From JAAYZK01 sp964535025 (GTDB lineage Bacteria; Planctomycetota; Phycisphaerae; SM23-33; FEN-1343), in NCBI GenBank assembly GCA_964535025.1, contig CAZHRW010000113.1, positions 1-20,861 on the forward strand: DNA of 20,861 nucleotides. Reading direction: 5' to 3'. The notes beneath the pieces were generated by a model. The model ran no database searches. It was given only the letters and a program-made list of their open reading frames with translations, and had not been told where the DNA came from. A program made the position numbers and the translations under genes. Every line of letters begins with the position of its first letter. The first letter of the stretch is position 1. Shown one piece after another: positions 16,045 through 20,861 of the stretch.

Positions 16045-16922
16045 CCGCCACACTGGACGACATCCTGACCTCGCACCGCACCGGCTGTCCGATCGTGATG
16101 GGCGTGCTGAACATCACGCCCGACAGCTTCTCCGACGGCGGGCGGTTCCTGGCGCCGGACGCGGCGATCGCCGGCGCGCGGGCGATGGTGGCCGCCGGGG
16201 CGGACGTGGTGGACGTGGGGGCCGAGTCGACGCGGCCGGGCAGCGACCGGGTGGGGCCCGACGAGCAGATCCGACGTCTGGAAGCGATCCTGCCGGCGGT
16301 GGTCGCCTTGGGCGCGGCGGTGAGCATCGACACCACCTCGGCGGCCGTCGCGGCGTTCGCCCTGGACGCCGGGGCGGCGATCGTCAACGACGTCGCCGCC
16401 GGACGCGACGACCCGGCGATGCTGCCGCTGGTCGCCGAGCGGGGCGCGCCGGTCGTTCTGATGCACATGCTCGGGCGACCCAAGGACATGCAGACCGACC
16501 CCCGCTACGACGACGTGGTGGCCGAGGTCCGCGCCTTTCTCGCCGAGCGGCTCGACGCCGCCGTCGCCGCGGGCGTCGACCGCCGGCGGTGCATCGTCGA
16601 TCCGGGGATCGGCTTCGGCAAGACCCTCGAGCACAACCTCGCCCTGCTGGCCGGCGTCGAGGCCCTGACCGCCCTGGGGGTTCCGGTCCTGGTCGGCCCC
16701 TCCCGCAAGCGGTTCATCAGCGCCCTCGTCGGCGACGTGCCGCCCGACGAGCGGCTGGGGGGGACGCTGGCGGCCGTTTGCGCCGCCTACCGCCGGGGCG
16801 CGACGATCTTCCGCGTCCACGACGTCGCCCCCGCCCGCCAGGCCCTGGCCGTCCTGGCCGCCATTGCGAAGGGAAATCCGAAGCACGAAATTCGAAAGCC
16901 CAAACAAACCTCAAACGGATAA
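16041..16922 (+). CDS. folP: dihydropteroate synthase (FolP) with a repeat-derived C-terminal tail
   Basis: FolP joins para-aminobenzoate to 6-hydroxymethyl-dihydropterin diphosphate to form dihydropteroate, a cytosolic folate step and the sulfonamide target. The 293-residue TIM barrel has VMGVLNITPDSFSDGG (19-34), ESTRPGS (62-68), SIDTTS, IVNDVAAG (114-121), MHMLGRPKDM, DPGIGFGKTLEHNLALL (187-203) and GPSRKRFI (219-226), all as in functional enzymes. The start is GTG 16041, overlapping the ftsH stop (GTGA). The family core ends near LAVLAAIAKG (269-278). The final 15 residues (NPKHEIRKPKQTSNG) are read from the start of an inverted-repeat element (16873 on). The tail is basic and absent from typical FolP. 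PabB, which leads to its substrate pABA, is also in this window. Confidence 0.96.
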
Positions 16923-17051
16923 GACGGCAAACGCCAAAACGGCCGAGCCCTTTCGCAGGGTGTTTTTCCGTTTGCCGTTCTGTCGTTTGCGTTTGTCCGC
17001 TTGGTCGTTTTGCCGTTTCGGATTTGTTTCGTATTTCGTGCTTCGGATTTC
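16873..17051. repeat. 179-bp inverted-repeat element with GAAATCCGAAGCACGAAAT ends
   Basis: GAAATCCGAAGCACGAAAT (16873-16891) has an exact 19-bp reverse complement at 17033-17051. Imperfect complementarity continues inward (CAAACAAACC...AAACGG against CCGTTTCGGATTTGTTTCG) and in the core (ACGGCAAACG near 16926 against CGTTTGCCGT near 16970). The sequence is A-rich on the left and T-rich on the right and much lower in GC than the surroundings. The left end lies inside the folP coding region. Elements with this GAAATCCGAA wording are, from memory, common intergenic repeats in planctomycete-like genomes. Confidence 0.85.
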
Positions 17052-17087
17052 GGTTTTTTGGGCCACCCCGTGGCCGACCTAAGGCTA

Positions 17088-17106
17088 ATCCCGCTGGCCC
17101 CTTCGG
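17088..17106 (+). repeat. short GC hairpin before cdaA
   Basis: CTGGCCC CTTC GGGCCGG forms a 7-bp stem (one G-T pair) with a stable CTTC tetraloop just after the inverted-repeat element. It could end folP transcription or mark the element's edge; no T-tract follows. Next to it the words CCGATAGCA and CCGATAGCG repeat. Confidence 0.4.
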
Positions 17107-17181
17107 GCCGGATGAACCGATAGCACCGATAGCGCCGTAGAAGAGCCGGATGACCTCTGCGCGCCTGGGAAGCGAGAGTTG

Positions 17182-18036
17182 ATGTTCGATCAGATCGTCC
17201 GATACATCGTTCGGGTGGCCGGCGACCCGTTCACCGTCCTGATCCAACTGGTCCTGATCGGCCTGGTGGTCTGGTGGGCGATGCGCTTCCTGGAGGGCAC
17301 GCGGGGCGAGCGGCTGTTCAAGGGCGCTGTTGTGCTGCTGGTGGTCGTTTACGTGTTCATTCGCCTGCTGCCCTCCGGCGGCGGGTGGGATCGGCTGGAC
17401 TTTCTCTACGGGCAGTTCCTGTTCTTCGCGTTCCTGGGGTTCGTCGTCGTGTTCCAGCCGGAGCTGCGCCGGGCCCTGATGCAGTTGGGCCAGACGCGGC
17501 TGTTCCGGGGCCAGTCGGGGCGGGTGGAACGACTGGTGACCGAACTGTCCAACAGCGCCGCCTACCTCAGCCGCAACAAGATCGGCGCCCTGATCGCCAT
17601 CGAGCGGCAGGTGGGGCTGGGGGCACTGGTCGAGACGGGCGTGCCGATCGACGCGCAGGTGACCGCCGAGCTGCTCAACACGATCTTCTATCCGGGCACC
17701 ACGCTGCACGACATGGGCGTGGTGATCCAGGAGAACCGCATCACCGCCGCCGGCGTCCAGTTCCCGCTGGCCGAGAGCGGCGCGACGGACCGCTCGCTGG
17801 GCAGCCGCCACCGCGCGGCGCTGGGGCTCAGCGAGGAGAGCGACGCCGTGGTGATGGTCGTCAGCGAGGAAACCGGACGGGTCTCGCTGGCGTATGACGG
17901 GCAATTGTCGGTCGGCGTGCCCGCCGACAGGCTGGCCGAGGTGCTCGAGGCGCTGCTGCTGCCCCGCCAACCCGCGCCGACGCCGACAACGCCCACCCCG
18001 GCCGCCCAGGATCCCAGCCGTGAACCCGCTGACTAG
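17182..18036 (+). CDS. cdaA: membrane diadenylate cyclase CdaA (DacA)
   Basis: CdaA makes c-di-AMP from two ATP. The 284-residue protein has three N-terminal membrane helices (about 17-36, 46-63, 77-92) and the DAC domain. The domain carries FQPELRRALMQLGQ (91-104), the motif LHDMGVVIQENRITAAGVQFPL (175-196), GSRHRAALGLSE (207-218, RHR 209-211) and VSEETG (227-232). RHR is intact. The usual DGA motif reads D177-M-G, keeping the Asp. A Pro/Thr-rich tail (262-284) follows. The start is ATG 17182; a TTG one codon earlier is possible. The site upstream (GAGAG) is weak. It overlaps the YbbR-like gene by 17 nt, matching the cdaA-cdaR layout of other bacteria; c-di-AMP then likely acts in osmotic or cell-wall control. 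Confidence 0.92.
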   Translation: MFDQIVRYIVRVAGDPFTVLIQLVLIGLVVWWAMRFLEGTRGERLFKGAVVLLVVVYVFIRLLPSGGGWDRLDFLYGQFLFFAFLGFVVVFQPELRRALMQLGQTRLFRGQSGRVERLVTELSNSAAYLSRNKIGALIAIERQVGLGALVETGVPIDAQVTAELLNTIFYPGTTLHDMGVVIQENRITAAGVQFPLAESGATDRSLGSRHRAALGLSEESDAVVMVVSEETGRVSLAYDGQLSVGVPADRLAEVLEALLLPRQPAPTPTTPTPAAQDPSREPAD

Positions 18037-19123
18037 ACTGCGACAATTCGGCCAGGGCCCACGCCGCCGCCGGCCGCCGCGCCCGGCGACCCGGCGGCTG
18101 CGCCAGTTCGGGTGGGTGGCCTTCATCACCCTCCTGGTGTGGGTCTGGGCCGACCTGGAGCAGACCACCAGCGAGTCGATGAACGTCACGATCAAGATCG
18201 TGCCCCCGCGCGGCAGTGACGTCCGCGTGGAAGCCCCCGGCGACGAAGGCCGTACCCTCTGGGTCACCGTCCGCGGCGCCCAGGGCCGCATCACCGACCT
18301 GGTCCGCACCCTCCAGGACGCCGAAACCGCCGATACCACCTGCGTCGTCGAGGCCGATCCCGCCTGGCCGCGAACCTACACCCTGGACGTCCTGGCGGTG
18401 CTCAACCAGTGGGAGCTGCTGCAGGGGTTCAACGTCTCGGTCGTCGCCGCCGACCCGGCGACCCTCACCGTCAAGACCGACCGGTGGATCCCCGTCGAGG
18501 CGCAGGTGCGCATCCGCACCGCCCCCGATACGGCCCTGCACCTGGAGACCGACGAGATGCCCCCGCCGCCGACGGTGAAGATCCGCATCCCCGCCTCCAG
18601 GCAAGCGCAGCTCCAGGGACGGCTGCTTGTCCCGACCGAGCCGATCCAACTGTCGAGAGACTGGGCCGGGCAGGAAGTGACCCGCAACGTCGCGCTGGCC
18701 CAGTCGATCGACGGCGTGCCCATCCAGTTCGTCGAGGAATTCGACGGCTCGCCCAAGGCCGAGGTCACCCTGCGGGTGAGCGAACGCACGACCTCCCGGA
18801 CGCTCCCGGACCCCGTGCCGGTCCACCTGCTGGTCGACCCGCCCCTGATGGAGCGGATCACCCGCGAGGGCTACGTGCTCAGCCGCGACGACAGTTACCC
18901 CGAGGAATGGCAGATCACCCTGACCCTTCGCGGCACGGCCAGGCGGCTGGGGCAGGTCAAGGCCGAGGACATCCTCGCGTTCGTCCGCGTCAACGAAAGC
19001 GACCTGATCCCCACGGACACCCACCCGGACCGCTCGGTGGAGTTCTACCTGCCCGAGGGCGTTACCGTCGTCGAGCCCGAAGCGCCGGAGGTCCACTTCA
19101 AGTACGTCCGCCAGAGCCAATAG
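18020..19123 (+). CDS. YbbR-domain protein, CdaR-like
   Basis: This 367-residue protein has an Arg/Pro-rich cytosolic N-terminus that contains LRQFG twice (residues 7-11 and 27-31). One membrane helix follows (about 31-46, WVAFITLLVWVWADLEQ), then an extracytoplasmic region of repeated beta-rich modules (MNVTIKIVPP, LWVTVRG, VPVEAQVRI, PVPVHLLVDPP, WQITLTLRGTA, VEFYLPEGVTVV). The W-E start after the helix and the PV-rich repeated strands fit YbbR domains. In Firmicutes, CdaR is the YbbR protein next to CdaA and modulates it; position here supports the same role. The GTG at 18020 has CAGGAT 8 nt upstream; a longer frame from 17894 overlaps cdaA and is not favoured. It ends 8 nt before the convergent NIF3 gene. 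Confidence 0.7.
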   Translation: MNPLTRLRQFGQGPRRRRPPRPATRRLRQFGWVAFITLLVWVWADLEQTTSESMNVTIKIVPPRGSDVRVEAPGDEGRTLWVTVRGAQGRITDLVRTLQDAETADTTCVVEADPAWPRTYTLDVLAVLNQWELLQGFNVSVVAADPATLTVKTDRWIPVEAQVRIRTAPDTALHLETDEMPPPPTVKIRIPASRQAQLQGRLLVPTEPIQLSRDWAGQEVTRNVALAQSIDGVPIQFVEEFDGSPKAEVTLRVSERTTSRTLPDPVPVHLLVDPPLMERITREGYVLSRDDSYPEEWQITLTLRGTARRLGQVKAEDILAFVRVNESDLIPTDTHPDRSVEFYLPEGVTVVEPEAPEVHFKYVRQSQ

Positions 19124-19131
19124 CCGACGCG

Positions 19132-20238
19132 TTACACCACCGCGAACGGATCCTCGTCCGCCTGCGACCGCACGACGTCCAGCCCCGGCAGGGCCTCCCG
19201 CAGCGACCGTTCCATCGCCGCCAGGGTCAGCCGTTCGCTGTTGGAGTGGCCGACACAGACGACGGTGAGGCCCGCGGCGGCGGCGGCGAGGGCGTCGTGG
19301 TGGCGGAGTTCGCCGGTGATGTACAGGTCGGCCCCGGCGGCGATCGCGTCGCGGAAGAGGCTCCCGCACGAGCCGCACCCCACGGCGACCGTCCGCACCG
19401 TGCGCTGCCGCGGGCCGGCCACCAGGAGGCGCGGCACGCCGCAGGCGGTGCGGATGCGGCCGAGCATCGTCTTGAGGCCGACCGGGCGCGCCAGGTCGCC
19501 GACCCGCCCGAGCCCCACGCCCGCCGGCGCGTCGGTCAGGGGCAGGATGTCGATGGCGGGCTCCTCGTAGCGGTGGGCGTCGGTGATCGCCCGCACCGCG
19601 GCGGCCAGGCGGCCCCGGGGGCAGATGGTCTCCCAGCGGACCTCCTCGACCGCCTCCCGGCGGCCGGGGCGACCCACGGCGGGGGTGGCGGCGTCGGCGC
19701 CGAAGAAGGTGCCGGTGCCGGCCGTGTGGAAGCCGCACTCGGTGTATTGGCTTGTCGGGCCGAAGCCGCCCGCCCCGGCGGCGAACGCCGCGGCCTGGAT
19801 CGCCGGCAGGTCGGCCGGCGGGGCGAAGACCACCAGCTTATACGCCCCCTCGGCGCATCGCCCCCGCAGGGGCCGGCGGTCGTCGGCCATGCCCACCGCG
19901 TCGGCCAGCACGTCGTTCGAGCCGCCGACGGCCATGTCGTAGGCCGTGTGAACGCTGTAAACCGCCACCTCCGAACGTATCGCCGCCCACACGACCGCCG
20001 CCGACGACGGCGTCAGCCGCCCCAGCGGCTTGAAGATCACCGGGTGGTACGCCATCACCAGCGAGGCCCGCGCCGCGCGGGCCTCGGCGAGGACCGCCTC
20101 GGTCAGGTCGATGCACAGCAGGACGCGCTCGCACGCGGTCGCCTCGTCGCCGACCAGCAGGCCGACGTTGTCCCATGACTCGGCCCAGGCCGGCGGGGCG
20201 ATCCGTTCCAGGTGCGCGACGACATCGGCGATTCGCAT
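19132..20238 (-). CDS. NIF3-like dinuclear metal protein (YqfO type, with inserted PII-like domain)
   Basis: This 368-residue protein belongs to the NIF3/DUF34 family: toroidal hexamers with a two-metal site and uncertain function, linked by others to GTP cyclohydrolase I-type annotation without firm proof. Motifs: WDNVGLLVG (22-30), YHPVIFKPL (64-72, His65), SVHTAYD (96-102, His97 and Asp101) and GHSNSER (330-336, His331 and Glu335), all metal-site positions. Residues about 130-235 (AYKLVVFAPPADLPAIQAAAFAAGAGGFG, TGTFFG, HRYEEPAIDI) form the inserted PII-like domain of the long YqfO form. The ATG at 20238 shares one base with the aminotransferase stop (TGATG), so the two are coupled. An open frame further upstream lies over the aminotransferase gene and is noncoding. 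Confidence 0.93.
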   Translation of the reverse strand: MRIADVVAHLERIAPPAWAESWDNVGLLVGDEATACERVLLCIDLTEAVLAEARAARASLVMAYHPVIFKPLGRLTPSSAAVVWAAIRSEVAVYSVHTAYDMAVGGSNDVLADAVGMADDRRPLRGRCAEGAYKLVVFAPPADLPAIQAAAFAAGAGGFGPTSQYTECGFHTAGTGTFFGADAATPAVGRPGRREAVEEVRWETICPRGRLAAAVRAITDAHRYEEPAIDILPLTDAPAGVGLGRVGDLARPVGLKTMLGRIRTACGVPRLLVAGPRQRTVRTVAVGCGSCGSLFRDAIAAGADLYITGELRHHDALAAAAAGLTVVCVGHSNSERLTLAAMERSLREALPGLDVVRSQADEDPFAVV

Positions 20239-20861
20239 CAGGCCTCCCTCGTTTCCTTGTCGATCAACCGGTTCACCGCGTCCATCAGCCGCTTGGTCAC
20301 CGGCCCGACGGTCCCGTCGCCGACGCGGCCGGCCTCCACCCGCACCACGGGCACCACGCCCATCGTCGAGGCGGTGAGAAACACCTCGTCGGCGTCGAGC
20401 AGGTCGTCGATGAACAGCTCGGTCTCCTCGTCGGCGGGAATGTCCAGCTCGGCCGCCAGGTCCAGCACCGCCCGTCGTGTCACGCCCGGCAGGACGGGGG
20501 TGTCGCGGGGCGGCGTGCGGAGGCGGCCGCCGGTGACCAGGAAGACGTTCGTGAAGCACCCCTCGGCCAGCCGGTTGGCGGTGGTGAACCACAGGGCCTC
20601 GACGGCGCCCTTGCGGGCGGCTTCCTGGCGGGCGAGGATCCGCGGGAAGTAGCAGCCGGTCTTGTGGCCGAACGTCGGGTCGCCGAGCAGCTGCTTGAAC
20701 GAGGCGACCACCACCGCCACGCCCCGGGTGTAATACGCCGGCGGGTAGTCCGGCAGGGGCGCGGCGGTGACCAGCGAGGTCGGCTTGCCCGTGCGCAGGT
20801 CGCCGCCGCTGAGGGTGACGCGGATCCGCGCCCGGCCGCGCAGGTCGTTGGCGGCCAGGAC
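20238..20861 (-). CDS. class IV PLP-dependent aminotransferase, N-terminus outside the window
   Basis: The visible 207 C-terminal residues are in frame from the right edge: VLAANDLRGRARIRVTLSGGD, then a region with FGHKTGCYFPRILARQEA containing the PLP-binding Lys in HKT, ALWFTTANRLAEGCFTNVFLV (the E-x-x-x-N-x-F motif) and VFLTASTMGVVPV (the T-x-T-x-x-V-x-P-V type motif). These identify fold-type IV aminotransferases/lyases: branched-chain aminotransferase (IlvE), D-amino-acid transaminase or 4-amino-4-deoxychorismate lyase (PabC). Without the N-terminus and its substrate-specificity loop I cannot choose. PabC is attractive because pabB and folP are nearby, but this is inference. It is coupled by one base to the NIF3 gene. 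Confidence 0.85.
   Translation of the reverse strand, partial: VLAANDLRGRARIRVTLSGGDLRTGKPTSLVTAAPLPDYPPAYYTRGVAVVVASFKQLLGDPTFGHKTGCYFPRILARQEAARKGAVEALWFTTANRLAEGCFTNVFLVTGGRLRTPPRDTPVLPGVTRRAVLDLAAELDIPADEETELFIDDLLDADEVFLTASTMGVVPVVRVEAGRVGDGTVGPVTKRLMDAVNRLIDKETREA

Noticed and set aside
17861..19738. 625-codon minus-strand open frame over cdaA, cdaR and NIF3
   Set aside because: Crosses several supported genes in both orientations; low-complexity composition.
20239..20592. longer N-terminus for the NIF3 protein
   Set aside because: The extra 118 codons overlap the conserved part of the aminotransferase gene in another frame; the family start MRIADVV fits the ATG at 20238.

Overview
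This 20.9-kb window is very GC-rich (about 70% by eye) chromosomal DNA, densely coding on both strands, with a few lower-GC intergenic islands. Outer-membrane assembly genes (a BamD-like TPR protein and an LptE-like lipoprotein) occur beside a c-di-AMP synthase, a DUF4091-type lipoprotein and dispersed inverted-repeat elements (the CACAAAG type and the GAAATCCGAAGCACGAAAT type). This combination suggests a Planctomycetota bacterium, probably Phycisphaerae-like. That placement is inferred from gene content; no rRNA or other marker is present.

Layout. Positions 1-1612 hold small envelope genes: a DUF1328 protein on the minus strand and, divergently, a DUF883 (ElaB/YqjD-like) protein, a YqjE-like membrane protein and a Glu-rich lipoprotein. 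Positions 1742-4973 carry proA and, upstream of it on the same strand, a secreted M14-like protein with apparently lost zinc ligands; a CACAAAG inverted repeat lies between them. Positions 4974-5784 are a non-coding island with a GTCCGAC-type array and AT-richer repeats. Positions 5785-7911 hold pabB and a precorrin-2 dehydrogenase in tight tandem, preceded by a 939-codon DUF4091-like lipoprotein with a C-terminal CBM9-like domain. A hicBA toxin-antitoxin pair (10939-11375) with its own promoter sits between that gene and recO. The plus strand then runs recO, bamD-like, lptE-like, ftsH, folP, cdaA and cdaR-like (YbbR). It converges on a minus-strand pair, NIF3 and a class IV aminotransferase that runs off the right edge.

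How the genes fit together. The bamD-like and lptE-like genes overlap by 4 nt and probably serve outer-membrane protein and LPS assembly. ftsH-folP overlap by 4 nt. cdaA and cdaR-like overlap by 17 nt and would form a c-di-AMP synthesis module. pabB and folP, and possibly the aminotransferase if it is PabC, belong to folate synthesis but lie in separate loci.

Most of the window is housekeeping. I did not find a clearly new multi-gene system. The best leads are two extracellular proteins that look like enzyme families with replaced catalytic residues, a CdaA with an altered DGA motif, a folP whose C-terminus is written by a repeat element, a recurring GC-tract plus TATAAT promoter-like pattern, and the repeat-rich island at 5.1-5.75 kb.
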